From NCBI RefSeq assembly GCF_030814215.1, contig NZ_JAUSUT010000001.1, positions 3,534,001 to 3,598,000 of the forward strand: 64,000 nucleotides of DNA, read 5' to 3'. The notes below the pieces were generated by a model. The model saw nothing but the letters and a program-made list of their open reading frames with translations, had not been told where the DNA came from and did no database searches. Shown here piece by piece: positions 24,882 through 34,140 of the stretch; within the stretch, counting starts at the first letter, position 1; the number at the start of each line of letters is the position of its first letter. Source of the stretch: Amycolatopsis thermophila. GTDB taxonomy: Bacteria > Actinomycetota > Actinomycetes > Mycobacteriales > Pseudonocardiaceae. A program made the translations under genes and the position numbers.

Positions 24882-25835
24882 TCAGGCTCGGCGCAGGACG
24901 TACGGGTGCAGCCGGGTGTAGCCGCGCACCGTGACCGGGCGTCGGGACCGCACCGCGAATCCCGGCAGGTCGGCCACCTCGTTCGCCAGCTCGCGGTCGA
25001 TCAGCACGGTCCCGGGGCGCGCGACCGACGTGAGCCGGGCGGCGACGTTCACCACCGACCCGTACACGTCCCCGAACCGGCTCAGGATCCGGCCCGCCGC
25101 CAGGCCCGCTCGCACCTCCGGCAGCTCCGCGTCGGCCGCGGTGCGTTCGGTCAGCGTCAGCGCGATCTCGGCCGCGTCGGCCGGGGTGTCGGCGACGAAC
25201 AGCACCTCGTCGCCGATCATCTTCACCACCCGGCCGTGGTGCTCGGCGATCACCTCGGTCGCGACTAGCTCGAACGCTTCCAGCACGGTGGCGAGCGAAC
25301 CCTCGTCGAGACGCCGGGTCAGCCGGGTGTAGCCGACCATGTCGACGAACCCGACGACCTCCGTCCGCGCCTCGAGGTCCTCCTCCGGCGACGCCAGCGC
25401 CCGCCCGGCGAACGCCGCCAGGTGCCGCCGCCACACGAAATCCTGCACGCGCTGCAGCTCCGGCAGCAGGCGTTCGACCAGCGTCGCGATCTGCGAGTCG
25501 TCCCGGCCGAGGTGCTCGTTCTCGGTGATCAGGGTCCACAGCATCCGCACCTGCCACTCCGCCAGCCGCGACAGGTGCAGGCCCAGCGTGCGCGCGACCG
25601 GCGCCTCCAGGCCCTGCTCCAGCAGCCCGGACGAGATCAGCTGGTCCGTGGTGCGCACGGCTTCGATGTCGGCGTCGGTGAAGACCACTTCGTCGTCGCC
25701 GACCGTGGCGAACCCCAGCGCACGCCAGAGGCGGGCGGCTCGTTCGATGGGGACACCCGCCTTCTCGGCCACCTCGAGCCGCGTGTAGCGGCGCTTCCCG
25801 CCGAGCAGGACCTCCTCGAGGTGTTCGGAGTCCAC
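24882..25835 (-). CDS. Class III adenylate cyclase with N-terminal regulatory domain (Rv1264-like)
   Basis: A 317-aa soluble cyclase. Residues 1-150 are a helical regulatory domain like the autoinhibitory, pH-responsive module of mycobacterial Rv1264. Residues 155-315 are the catalytic domain with all key residues: metal Asp165 (VGFVDMVGYT) and Asp209 (IGDEVLF), substrate-specifying Lys205, and transition-state Asn263 and Arg267 (VNVAARL). It should be an active homodimer making cAMP. GTG start 25835. It lies 6 bp downstream of the universal stress protein gene, so the two are co-transcribed. Confidence 0.92.
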   Translation of the reverse strand: MDSEHLEEVLLGGKRRYTRLEVAEKAGVPIERAARLWRALGFATVGDDEVVFTDADIEAVRTTDQLISSGLLEQGLEAPVARTLGLHLSRLAEWQVRMLWTLITENEHLGRDDSQIATLVERLLPELQRVQDFVWRRHLAAFAGRALASPEEDLEARTEVVGFVDMVGYTRLTRRLDEGSLATVLEAFELVATEVIAEHHGRVVKMIGDEVLFVADTPADAAEIALTLTERTAADAELPEVRAGLAAGRILSRFGDVYGSVVNVAARLTSVARPGTVLIDRELANEVADLPGFAVRSRRPVTVRGYTRLHPYVLRRA

Positions 25836-25841
25836 AGCGGC

Positions 25842-26291
25842 CTACGTGGTGTGCACGATCAGGACGTCGACCCCGGACTTGCGTGCGGCCTCGGACGGCA
25901 CCGAGCCGAGCAGCCGCCCGGTGAGGGTGTTGAGGCCGCGGTTGCCGACGACCAGCAGGTCGGCCGACCGTTCGGAGACGACCTTGCGCAGGGCCTCGAC
26001 AGGTTCCCCGACCACCGCGACCGTCTCGGTCGACCCCGCGCCGGCCTTGAGGGCCCGGTCGCGCGCCGAGCGGAGGGTGTCCTCGGCCGGTGCCGAACCG
26101 ACCACCTGGTAGGCCTCCTCGCCCAACACGTCCTGGGCCTTCTCCACGTCCTGCCTGCTCGCCGGGTAGTAGGCGCACACGATGACGAGCGTGGCGCCGG
26201 AGTCCGCGGCCACGGCCGCCGCCCGGTCAACCGCTCGGAACGATGAATCAGACCCGTCCGTACCGACAACGACGGTCCGGTATGCAGCCAT
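25842..26291 (-). CDS. Universal stress protein (UspA family)
   Basis: A 149-aa single USP domain. An N-terminal VVVGTDGSDSS strand and P-loop, and the ATP-binding motif GNRGLNTLTGRLLGSVPSE (G-2x-G-9x-G-S) indicate an ATP-binding USP. Start ATG 26291 has GGAGG with a 7-nt spacer. It heads a two-gene operon with the adenylate cyclase, a pairing consistent with cAMP-linked stress signalling; some actinobacterial USPs bind cAMP, but that is inference here. Confidence 0.93.
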   Translation of the reverse strand: MAAYRTVVVGTDGSDSSFRAVDRAAAVAADSGATLVIVCAYYPASRQDVEKAQDVLGEEAYQVVGSAPAEDTLRSARDRALKAGAGSTETVAVVGEPVEALRKVVSERSADLLVVGNRGLNTLTGRLLGSVPSEAARKSGVDVLIVHTT

Positions 26292-27170
26292 CCGAATACC
26301 TCCGGCAAGGGGGCGCACCTGTGCGCTTTCGCAAGTGGCGCCCAAGGTTACTCGCCAGTCGGTTTCTGCGCAGCCCCGCCACCGGGGATCGTTTCACGGT
26401 GCGGGCGAAGCGCCGACGGGAGCGCCCCAGCCTGCGACGATCATGCGGGAACGCGCGGGCCGACGGCCCCTGCCCAGGTGCGGAGGGCTGGGGGTGACCG
26501 GGGAATCGAGCGCCGGCGCCTTCGCCCGGGGAGCCGTGGGGTTCCGGGCGAGTGGGTTGATCCGCGACCGGGGCGGCTTCGGGGCGAGGCGGCCTCACGG
26601 AGCCTGGGGCGGGGTGACTACCCAGGACGAACCCACCGTGCCGGCCCACCACCTGCGCACAACAAGCCCACCAGTCGGCTCTGACCCGGCCCACGATCAG
26701 GGCACCCGCGCTGGCCGGCGGACCCAGTCCTGGCTCACCGCGGGCAGCAGCCACCAGCGCACCATGCCGGCTCGCCACTGCGCGCACAACGAGTTCACCA
26801 GCCGGAATTGACCCGGTCCACGGTCACCGCATCCGCACTGGCCGACGGACCAGTCCTCCCCGGCTCGCCGCCGGCACCGGCCACCAGTGCACCATCCTCG
26901 CCCACTGGCCCAACTCGCCTGAGTCAGAACCAGCCGACTGCCCGAGTCCGCAACCAGCACCTACCGCGGCCCTGGCGGGGCGCCGCTCTGGCCGGGCCGC
27001 CTCTCCCGCCCGGCTCATCACGTGCCGAGCCGGTGGGGTGACTGCCGCAACGAGGCGTGCCGGGCGTGGGCGCAGCGGCGGGCGGCCCAGCTTGGCGCAA
27101 CGGGATTCCACAACGGGGACCCGCGCACGAAAGCCCCGGAGCCGGCTCAGCCGTCAGTCGGCGGGGACCC
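26292..27170. repeat. Gene-free region with a 127-bp tandem duplication
   Basis: No supported gene. A block at 26656-26782 is imperfectly repeated at 26783-26908: shared landmarks are CGCACAAC, TGACCCGG, GCACTGGCC-like text, ACCAGTCC and CACCAGYGCACCAT. All frames are Ala/Arg/Pro-rich without family matches. Confidence 0.65.
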
Positions 27171-27230
27171 GGCTCAGTCGTCGGGGAGCCGGCTCAGTCG
27201 TCGGGGAGCCGGCTCAGTCGTCGGGGAGCC
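27171..27230. repeat. Three perfect 20-bp tandem repeats
   Basis: GGCTCAGTCGTCGGGGAGCC repeated three times without change, preceded by a decayed copy at 27143-27170. Each unit begins GGCTC and ends GAGCC, so it can form a hairpin. Located directly 3' of the convergent DivIVA-like gene and may double as its terminator. Confidence 0.85.
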
Positions 27231-27242
27231 GGCGCCGCGGAG

Positions 27243-28304
27243 TCACTGCCGTCCGGAGGGCTTCCCCGCTGAGGCGGCTTCCCGTTCCTCCGGCAGGGGC
27301 TCGATGACCGGCTCGGCCTCGCCCAGGGTGGTGTTCGCTTCGATCAGCATCTCGCGCGCGGCCTTGACCTGCTCGGCGATCCCGGCGCGCAACTTGCGCA
27401 GCGACTCCACCCGGTCGGCCGCCGCGTTGATGCGGCGCGTCGACTCCTCCGTGGCCTCCCGCACGCGCCGGGCCGCCTCGTCGGACGCCTCCGCCAGGCG
27501 CGCGTTCGCCTCGGTGATCGACTCCGTCTTGCGCCGGTTGGCGTCCTCGATCGACTCGCGCCGGCGGCGCTCGATCTCGGCCTTCGCGGCGGCCTCCTCC
27601 TCGGCGACCTGCTTGCGGATCGCCGCGGCCTCGTCCGTCGCCTCGCGGACGCGGCGCTCGGCTTCGGCCTTGCTGGTCGCCTCCTGCTCGGCGAGCACGC
27701 GCATGGCCTCGGTGCGCCGCGCGGCCATCGCGATCTCGAAGTCCTCTTCGACCTGGGTGCGGCGCTGCTCGGCCTCGCGGTCGAGCCGGTCGCGCTCCTC
27801 CTTGGCCTTCGTCGTGATCGACTCGGCCTCGGCGCGCGCGGTCTCCAGCACCTTGCGGTGCTCGGCCTCCATCTCCTTGCGCCGCGCGTCCAGCTCGGAC
27901 AACAGCTGCTCGTAGCGGGCGCGCATCGCGCTGGCGTCGGACTCGGCCTTGGCCCGGATGTGCCCGGCCTCGGCCTCCGCGCGCGCCCGCGTGTCGGCGG
28001 CCTCCTCCTGCGCCAGCCGCAGCATCCGCTGCAGCCGCTCGGACAGGCCCTCGACCGTCGTCGGCGGCTGGCCCAGCCGCTCGACCTGCCCGCGCAGGCT
28101 CTCGATCTCCCCGCGAGCCTGCTCGAGCTGCCGGGCGAGGTCGCCGGCCTGCGAGATGGCGGCATCCCGGTCGGCGGCGAGCATTTTCAGGTCGCTGTCC
28201 AGCCGTTCGAGGTGCTCGTCGACCTGGTGGCGGTCGTAGCCGCGCTTGGCCAGGTCGAAACCCGCGCCGAGCGGTACCAGCTCTCGTTCGTCGCCAAGGC
28301 TCAT
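27243..28304 (-). CDS. DivIVA-domain/Scy-FilP-like coiled-coil protein
   Basis: A 353-aa protein. Residues 1-60 form a DivIVA-type membrane-curvature domain (FDLAKRGYDRHQVDEHLERL). Residues 60-325 form nearly continuous coiled coil rich in Glu/Arg/Ala, and the tail is short. It is clearly paralogous to the larger protein at 55830-57788: both have GYD..QV, an EGLxERLxRM segment, ELDARR(K/R)EM and F(E)xAMAxRR. The likely role is polar growth or cytoskeletal scaffolding, by analogy with Wag31/Scy/FilP. ATG 28304. Confidence 0.85.
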   Translation of the reverse strand: MSLGDERELVPLGAGFDLAKRGYDRHQVDEHLERLDSDLKMLAADRDAAISQAGDLARQLEQARGEIESLRGQVERLGQPPTTVEGLSERLQRMLRLAQEEAADTRARAEAEAGHIRAKAESDASAMRARYEQLLSELDARRKEMEAEHRKVLETARAEAESITTKAKEERDRLDREAEQRRTQVEEDFEIAMAARRTEAMRVLAEQEATSKAEAERRVREATDEAAAIRKQVAEEEAAAKAEIERRRRESIEDANRRKTESITEANARLAEASDEAARRVREATEESTRRINAAADRVESLRKLRAGIAEQVKAAREMLIEANTTLGEAEPVIEPLPEEREAASAGKPSGRQ

Positions 28305-28530
28305 GACGCCAGACTACTTAGGCGCCGCGGAACAAATTGATCCGCATCAGATGCGTCTTCGACAACACCCCAGATCAGCACGACGTCGCCCGGTGGTGAC
28401 CAGCTGCCGGCAGACGGTGGAGTCGACCAGGCGGGGCTGAGTTTGACCGGCCGGCCAATCAAGGCGCACCATGGAGGCGCGGAGACCGCAGCGGCGTGGT
28501 CTCCCGGATCGGGTTCGGAGGTGATCACGA

Positions 28531-28905
28531 ATGGCTGATCGTTCGAAGCGGGCGTGGACCCGTCCGCACGACTGGGCCGAGGTCGTGCTCGGGGTGGTGG
28601 CGCTGCTGACGCCACTGTGGGCCGCCACCGACACCACCACCATGTGGACGATGATCGTCCTGGGTGCCCTCATCGCTCTCGACGGGCTGCTGTCGCTGTC
28701 GATGCCGGGCCTCGTCTACGGCGAGGGCGTGCAGGTCGTCCTGGGCGCTCTGCTGTTCATCGCCCCGTGGGTGATGACCTACACCGGGCTGACCGTGGCG
28801 TCCTGGTCCTCGTGGATCATCGGCGCCCTGACCGTGATCGCCGGGCTGGCGGCCCTGCCCGTGGCGAACTCGGTGCACCGTCGAGGGATGACGACCGCGC
28901 ACTGA
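28531..28905 (+). CDS. SPW repeat membrane protein
   Basis: A 124-aa protein with four transmembrane helices. The C-terminal SWSSWIIG is an SPW-repeat motif; a related MWTMIVLGAL occurs in the first half. The family is small, bacterial and uncharacterised. GGAGG precedes ATG 28531 by 9 nt. It stands alone between divergent and codirectional neighbours. Confidence 0.85.
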   Translation: MADRSKRAWTRPHDWAEVVLGVVALLTPLWAATDTTTMWTMIVLGALIALDGLLSLSMPGLVYGEGVQVVLGALLFIAPWVMTYTGLTVASWSSWIIGALTVIAGLAALPVANSVHRRGMTTAH

Positions 28906-28987
28906 GGCGCGGTCGCCTCGCCGGCCCACGGCGCACCGGTTTCGGTTAGCGTGGTGGGCCGGCGGGCTGGTACGAGAGGCGGGCGGA

Positions 28988-29575
28988 GTGGCGCGAACCG
29001 ATCACGGGGACGATCTCCCGGCCAAGGAGCGGATCCTCCGGGCGGCCGAGGAACTGTTCGCCGAGAGCGGGTTCGACGCCACTCCGACCTCCCGGATCGC
29101 CGAGCGGGCCGACGTCCCGAAGGGGCTCGTGCACTACTACTTCCGCCGCAAGTCCGACCTGCTGAGCGCGCTGATCAAGCGGCTGCCGGAGGAGCAGATC
29201 GATCCCGCGCAGGTCGTCGTGCCGGGCGACATCGCGGAGAGCCTGCGGCGGCTGGTGTCCGCGCTGGACACGCGCCTGGCGGGCTCGCGGATGCTGTCGC
29301 ACCTGCTGTGGCGGGAGGCGGACACGCACCGCGCGGTGCGGGACGCGTTGCACGAGCGCTTCCAGCAGCTGGTCCGGCAGGTGCGATCGGTGATCATCGC
29401 CGCGGGTGAGGGCGGGCTCGCGGTCGCCGACGTGGACAGCGCGGCCGGGCTGCTGGCGCTCGCGGTCAGCTACCGGCACTCCGTGGCCCGGCACGCGGGC
29501 GACTCCCCGCCGGACCTGATGGAACGGGAGCTGAACTTCATCGCCGACGCGCTGATGGCGCGCCCGGCGCCCTAG
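28988..29575 (+). CDS. TetR-family transcriptional regulator
   Basis: A 195-aa repressor. The N-terminal HTH (residues 13-60: [20 protein letters not shown], then [17 protein letters not shown]) is classical TetR; the ligand domain is unassigned. GTG 28988 start. It converges with the epimerase gene, the two stops overlapping by 4 bp. Targets may include the nearby acyl-CoA genes, without direct evidence. Confidence 0.93.
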   Translation: MARTDHGDDLPAKERILRAAEELFAESGFDATPTSRIAERADVPKGLVHYYFRRKSDLLSALIKRLPEEQIDPAQVVVPGDIAESLRRLVSALDTRLAGSRMLSHLLWREADTHRAVRDALHERFQQLVRQVRSVIIAAGEGGLAVADVDSAAGLLALAVSYRHSVARHAGDSPPDLMERELNFIADALMARPAP

Positions 29576-30015
29576 TGGGACGCGGCGGGCTCGACGAGTT
29601 CGACGAGCACCCCGCCGGCGTCCTTCGGGTGCACGAAGTTGACCTTGCTGTTCGCGGTGCCCCGCTTGGCCTTCTCGTAGAGCAGGCGCAGGCCCTTGGC
29701 GCGCAACGCCTCCGCGGCGGCCTCGACGTCGGTGACGCGGTAGGCGAGCTGCTGCAGGCCGGGCCCCTTGGTGTCGAGGAACTTGCCGATCGTGGAGTCC
29801 GGGCGCAGCGGCGCGAGCAGCTGGATGGCCGGGCCGGACTCGTCGCCGGGCGCGTGCAGCATCGCCTCGCGCACGCCCTGCTCCTCGTTGACCTCGGTGT
29901 GCGTGGCGATCATGCCGAAGTTCGCCGCGTAGAAGTCGATCGCGGCGTCCAGATCGGCGACGGCGATGCCGACATGGTCGATGGTCGTCACGAACGGCTT
30001 CAGCGCGTCATCCAT
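29572..30015 (-). CDS. mce: Methylmalonyl-CoA epimerase
   Basis: A 147-aa VOC-fold enzyme interconverting (2R)- and (2S)-methylmalonyl-CoA. Seen: [17 protein letters not shown] with a metal His, [25 protein letters not shown] and [15 protein letters not shown] with the terminal metal Glu. Length and motifs are those of actinobacterial epimerases. Start ATG 30015. Divergent from the thiolase gene 117 bp away; with MeaB downstream of the thiolase it suggests methylmalonyl-CoA metabolism, though the mutase itself is elsewhere. Confidence 0.93.
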   Translation of the reverse strand: MDDALKPFVTTIDHVGIAVADLDAAIDFYAANFGMIATHTEVNEEQGVREAMLHAPGDESGPAIQLLAPLRPDSTIGKFLDTKGPGLQQLAYRVTDVEAAAEALRAKGLRLLYEKAKRGTANSKVNFVHPKDAGGVLVELVEPAASH

Positions 30016-30132
30016 AGTGGTGAGGATAAGGCGTGGCACCCGGCCGCGTGGGTGCCACGGCTCACACCTGTACTGAGCGGTCCCGCCGGGTATCGTCGGA
30101 TCGACCGCCGTTGTTCGTTTTGGGAGGCTGCC

Positions 30133-31320
30133 GTGTCCGGTTCCGTCATCCTGGGTGCCGCGCGTACCCCGATCGGGCGTCTGCTCGGGTCATTGAAGGA
30201 CTTCTCGGGCGCCCAGCTCGGCGGTATCGCCATCAAGGCCGCACTCGAGCAGGCCGGGGTGTCCCCGGACGCCGTGCAGTACACGATCATGGGCCAGGTC
30301 CTCACCGCCGGCGCGGGCCAGATCCCGGCCCGGCAGGCCGCGGTCGCCGCGGGCATCCCGATGGACGTGCCCGCGCTGACGATCAACAAGGTGTGCCTGT
30401 CCGGCCTGGACGCGATCGCGCTGGCCGACCAGCTCATCCGCGCCGGCGAGTTCGACATCGTCGTCGCGGGCGGCCAGGAGTCGATGACCCAGGCGCCGCA
30501 CCTGCTGCCCAAGTCGCGCTCCGGCTTCAAGTACGGCGACACCACCCTGCTCGACCACATGGCCTACGACGGCCTGTTCTGCGCCTTCGACCAGTGCGCG
30601 ATGGGCGCCTCGACGGAGAAGTACAACTCCCGCTACGGCATCACGCGCGAGCAGCAGGACGAGTTCTCCGCGCGGTCGCACCGCCTCGCGGTCGCGGCGA
30701 CCGAGGCCGGCCGGTTCAAGGCCGAGCTCGCGCCGGTGTCCATCCCGCAGCGCAAGGGCGACCCGGTGATCTTCGACGCCGACGAAGGCGTCCGCGCCGA
30801 CACCACCGCGGAGAGCCTGGCCAAGCTGCGCCCGGCGTTCGCCTCCGACGGCACCATCACCGCGGGCTCGGCGTCGCAGATCTCCGACGGCGCGGCCGCG
30901 GTGGTCGTCGCCAGCCGGGCGAAGGCCGAGGAGCTGGGCCTGGAGCCGCTGGCCGAGATCGGCGCGCACGGTGTCGTCGCCGGGCCGGACGCGAGCCTGC
31001 ACGAGCAGCCGGCGAACGCGATCAAGGCCGCGCTGGCGAAGGCGAAGCTCGACGCGAGCGCGCTGGACCTGGTGGAGATCAACGAGGCCTTCGCCGCGGT
31101 GGGCCTGGTGTCGACCGAGAAGCTGGGTATCGACCCGGAGATCGTGAACGTCGACGGCGGCGCGATCGCCCTCGGCCACCCGATCGGCGCGTCCGGCGCC
31201 CGGCTCGCCGTGCACCTGGTGCACGAGCTGCGCCGCCGCGGTGGCGGTCTCGGCGCGGCCGGGCTGTGCGGTGGCGGTGGCCAGGGTGACGCGCTGCTGA
31301 TCAAGGTGCCCGCGCTGTAG
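30133..31320 (+). CDS. Acetyl-CoA C-acetyltransferase (thiolase)
   Basis: A 395-aa thiolase. Catalytic Cys88 in [12 protein letters not shown], His in [12 protein letters not shown] and the second Cys in [14 protein letters not shown]-terminal [12 protein letters not shown] is standard. GTG 30133 has GGGAGG 5 nt upstream and begins the conserved strand. Its stop shares one base with the meaB start, so they are coupled. It may be biosynthetic or degradative; sequence alone does not say. Confidence 0.94.
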   Translation: MSGSVILGAARTPIGRLLGSLKDFSGAQLGGIAIKAALEQAGVSPDAVQYTIMGQVLTAGAGQIPARQAAVAAGIPMDVPALTINKVCLSGLDAIALADQLIRAGEFDIVVAGGQESMTQAPHLLPKSRSGFKYGDTTLLDHMAYDGLFCAFDQCAMGASTEKYNSRYGITREQQDEFSARSHRLAVAATEAGRFKAELAPVSIPQRKGDPVIFDADEGVRADTTAESLAKLRPAFASDGTITAGSASQISDGAAAVVVASRAKAEELGLEPLAEIGAHGVVAGPDASLHEQPANAIKAALAKAKLDASALDLVEINEAFAAVGLVSTEKLGIDPEIVNVDGGAIALGHPIGASGARLAVHLVHELRRRGGGLGAAGLCGGGGQGDALLIKVPAL

Positions 31321-32288
31321 TGCCGCTGGACGTCGGGGACCTCGTCGACCGCGCGCGGGACGGGCAGCCGCGCGCGGTCGCCAGGCTGATCTCGCTGGTC
31401 GAGGACGCCCACCCGAAGCTGCGCGAGGTGGCCGCGGCGCTCACGCCGCACACCGGCCGGGCGCGGGTGATCGGCCTCACCGGGCCGCCCGGGGTCGGCA
31501 AGTCGACCTCGACGTCCATGCTGCTGTCCGCGTTGCGCGCCGAAGGCAAGCGGGTCGGCGTGCTCGCCATCGACCCGTCGTCGCCGTTCTCCGGCGGGGC
31601 GCTGCTCGGCGACCGGATCCGGATGACCGAGCACGCCACCGACCCGGGCGTGTTCATCCGGTCGATGGCCACCCGCGGGCACCTCGGTGGCCTGTCCTGG
31701 GCCACGCCGCAGGCGGTGCGGGTGCTCGACGCCGCCGGGTTCGACGTCGTCCTCATCGAGACCGTCGGCGTTGGCCAGTCCGAAGTGGACGTCGTGAAGC
31801 TGGCCGACACCACGGTGGTGCTGCTGGCGCCCGGTCTCGGGGACGGCATCCAGGCGGCCAAGGCCGGCGTGCTGGAGATCGCGGACGTGTTCGTGGTGAA
31901 CAAGGCCGACCGCGACGGCGCCGAAGCCGTGGTGCGCGACCTGAAGCAGGTGATCGCCTTCGCGCGCCGCGAGATCCGGGGCGAGAGCTGGCGGCAGCCG
32001 ATCGTGCGGACGGTCGCCGTGCGCGGTGAGGGGGCGCCGGACCTGGTCAAGGCGCTGTCCGAGCACCACGACTGGCTGTCCTCGCACGGCGAGCTGGCCC
32101 GCCGCCGCGCCGAGCGCGCCGCCGGCGAGGTGGAGGCCATCGCGCTGCGCGAACTGCAGGCCCGGCTGACCGATCTGCGCGGCGGCGGGCACCTGCCGGC
32201 GGTGGCGAAGAAGGTCGTCGAGCGCGAGCTCGACCCGTACACGGCGGCGGACGAACTGCTCGCCGCCCTACGGGGCGACCGCTCGTAG
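31320..32288 (+). CDS. meaB: Methylmalonyl-CoA mutase-associated GTPase MeaB
   Basis: A 322-aa G3E-family GTPase that loads and protects the B12-dependent mutase. Walker A GPPGVGKS at 55-62, switch segments DPSSPFSGGALLGDRIRM in two runs, TVGVGQSEVDV and NKAD base specificity. The GTG start overlaps the thiolase stop by one base. The 3' end overlaps the convergent MocR gene by 21 bp. No mutase gene lies in the window. Confidence 0.95.
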   Translation: MPLDVGDLVDRARDGQPRAVARLISLVEDAHPKLREVAAALTPHTGRARVIGLTGPPGVGKSTSTSMLLSALRAEGKRVGVLAIDPSSPFSGGALLGDRIRMTEHATDPGVFIRSMATRGHLGGLSWATPQAVRVLDAAGFDVVLIETVGVGQSEVDVVKLADTTVVLLAPGLGDGIQAAKAGVLEIADVFVVNKADRDGAEAVVRDLKQVIAFARREIRGESWRQPIVRTVAVRGEGAPDLVKALSEHHDWLSSHGELARRRAERAAGEVEAIALRELQARLTDLRGGGHLPAVAKKVVERELDPYTAADELLAALRGDRS

Positions 32289-33629
32289 CAGCCCGTCCAC
32301 CAGCGCCTCCACCGCGGGCCCGAACGCGTGCTCGGCCGGCGTCGCGTACCCGATCACCAGCCCGCCCGGGCCGGACGTACTCCAGTAGCGGCTCAGGTGG
32401 TCCACGGCCACCGACCGCTGCCGCAGCGCGCGCAGCGCCGCGGTCTCGTCGGGCACCCGCAGCACCAGGTGCAGGCCCGCGGAAATGCCCTCCGGCGCGA
32501 ACCCCGGCGGGAGAGCGGCGAGCAGACGGTCGCGGCGACGGCGGTAGGCGGTGCGGCGCTGCCGGACGTGCCGGTCGTACGCCCCGGACCGCAGCAGGTC
32601 GGCGAGGATCAGGTGGTCCAGCACGGGCGTGCGCCACCCCAGCGAAAACATGACCTCCCGCACCGGCCCGACCAGGCGCCGGGGCAGGACCAGCCAGCCG
32701 ATCCGCAGCGCGGGCGAGAGGGTCTTGCTCACCCCGCCGGCGTAGACGATCCCGTCCGGCGCGAGCGACTGCACCGCGCCGACCGGCTGGCGGTCGAAGC
32801 GGAACTCGCCGTCGTAGTCGTCCTCGATCAGCAGCCCGCCGGCCGCGGTCCAGCCCGCGAGCGCGGACCGGCGTTCCGGTGCGAGCGTGACTCCGAGCGG
32901 GTACTGGTGCGCGGGCGTCGCGACCGCGACCGGACTGTCCAGTTCGGACACCACGATGCCGTCGTCGTCGACCGGGACCGGCACGATCTTCGCGCCGGCG
33001 CGGCCCGCCGCCTCGCGGAACTCCGGCAGCGACGGGTCCTCGAACGCGATCTCGTCGAACAGGTGCCCCAGCACCGTGATCGCCTGGGAGTACCCGCCGC
33101 ACACCACGATCCGGTCCGGCTCGGCGAGCACACCGCGGCTGCGCGCGAGGTAGCGGGCCAGTGCCTCGCGCAGCACGGCGGGCCCGGCGGGGTCGCCGTA
33201 GTCGAACGCGCGGGCCGGCATCGAGTGCAGCGTCCGCCGGGCGGCGGACGCCCACGCCGCGCGCGGGAACGACGACAGGTCGGGGCGGCCGGGGAAGAGG
33301 TCCCAGCGCGCGTCGCGGAACCACGCCGACGTGGGCGGGCCGGGCATCTCGTGCGGTTCGGCCGGGGTGTGGGTGCGGGCGGCGACGCGGGTCGGCGCGC
33401 CCTGCCTGGAGCGCAGGTAGCCTTCGACGGCCAGGTCGTTGTAGACGCGGGTGACCGTGCCGCGGGCGATGCCGAGGTCGGCCGCGAGCGCGCGGGTGGA
33501 CGGCAGCGGCGTCCCCGGCGCCAGGCGGCCCACCCGGATGGCGAGGCGCAGCGCCTCGGCGAGGCCGCGCCGGCCGCTGCCGGGGTCCCAGTCCAGGTGC
33601 AGATCGGAACTGGACCACGAACCCGTCAT
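32268..33629 (-). CDS. MocR-type (GntR/aminotransferase fusion) regulator
   Basis: A 453-aa regulator. Residues about 10-75 are a GntR winged helix (LPSTRALAADLGIARGTVTR) and residues about 105-450 a class I aminotransferase-like domain with the PLP lysine in GGVSKTLSPALRIGW. Start ATG 33629; an in-frame ATG at 33677 would overlap the divergent gene's own start. The upstream region has two direct repeats and one inverted copy of its likely operator. By analogy with PdxR it would be PLP-responsive and activate the divergent CMD gene. Confidence 0.92.
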   Translation of the reverse strand: MTGSWSSSDLHLDWDPGSGRRGLAEALRLAIRVGRLAPGTPLPSTRALAADLGIARGTVTRVYNDLAVEGYLRSRQGAPTRVAARTHTPAEPHEMPGPPTSAWFRDARWDLFPGRPDLSSFPRAAWASAARRTLHSMPARAFDYGDPAGPAVLREALARYLARSRGVLAEPDRIVVCGGYSQAITVLGHLFDEIAFEDPSLPEFREAAGRAGAKIVPVPVDDDGIVVSELDSPVAVATPAHQYPLGVTLAPERRSALAGWTAAGGLLIEDDYDGEFRFDRQPVGAVQSLAPDGIVYAGGVSKTLSPALRIGWLVLPRRLVGPVREVMFSLGWRTPVLDHLILADLLRSGAYDRHVRQRRTAYRRRRDRLLAALPPGFAPEGISAGLHLVLRVPDETAALRALRQRSVAVDHLSRYWSTSGPGGLVIGYATPAEHAFGPAVEALVDGLLRAVAP

Positions 33630-33656
33630 GAAACTGGACCATACCGGTGGGCCAGT
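33608..33656. promoter_or_regulatory. MocR operator cluster (two direct and one inverted half-site)
   Basis: AACTGGACCA occurs identically at 33608-33617 and 33632-33641, and the inverted half TGGGCCAGT at 33648-33656. This direct-plus-inverted layout is what MocR/PdxR activators bind. The first copy overlaps the 5' end of the MocR coding region. A TAGCGT -10 element (33663-33668) follows, predicting a leaderless CMD transcript, with no good -35, as expected for an activated promoter. Confidence 0.6.
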
Positions 33657-33675
33657 CGGGTCTAGCGTGGACGTC

Positions 33676-34140
33676 ATGACGAAGCGAATCCAGTTGTCCG
33701 CCGCGCTGCCCGAGGCCTACCAGTCCATCCTCACCCTGCACTCGGTGGTCGAGAAGGCGGCCGCGAACGCGGGGCTGGACCAGCGGCTGATCGAGCTGGT
33801 GAAGATCCGCGCGTCGATGCTGAACGGGTGCGCCTTCTGCCTCGACATGCACGCGCGGGACGCCCGCAAGCTCGGCGAGAGCGAGCGGCGCATCCTCATG
33901 CTCAGCACCTGGTGGGAGACCGAGCTGTACACCGAGCAGGAGCGGGCCGCGCTCGCGCTGACCGACGCGATGACCCGCCTGCCGCAGAACCAGGACGTGC
34001 CGGACGAGGTGTACGAGGAGGCCACGCGCGTGTTCACCGAGGAGCAGTACGTCGCGGTCGCCTGGGCGGCCACGGTGATCAACGCGTTCAACCGGCTGGG
34101 CGTCACCAGCCACAAGCCGCTCCCGGCGGAGGGGAAGTGA
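33676..34140 (+). CDS. Carboxymuconolactone decarboxylase/AhpD-family protein
   Basis: A 154-aa helical AhpD-like protein. The CxxC site with following His (Cys52, Cys55, His59 in GCAFCLDMHARDA) is that of alkylhydroperoxidase-like members, not of true decarboxylases. ATG 33676, probably leaderless. GTGA overlap with the next gene. Divergent from and likely controlled by the MocR regulator; probably a redox or detoxification role. Confidence 0.9.
   Translation: MTKRIQLSAALPEAYQSILTLHSVVEKAAANAGLDQRLIELVKIRASMLNGCAFCLDMHARDARKLGESERRILMLSTWWETELYTEQERAALALTDAMTRLPQNQDVPDEVYEEATRVFTEEQYVAVAWAATVINAFNRLGVTSHKPLPAEGK

Noticed and set aside
33630-33677. Upstream ATG (33677) for the MocR regulator
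   Set aside because: It would make the two divergent coding regions overlap and place the operator cluster inside the gene; ATG 33629 starts the GntR domain sensibly.
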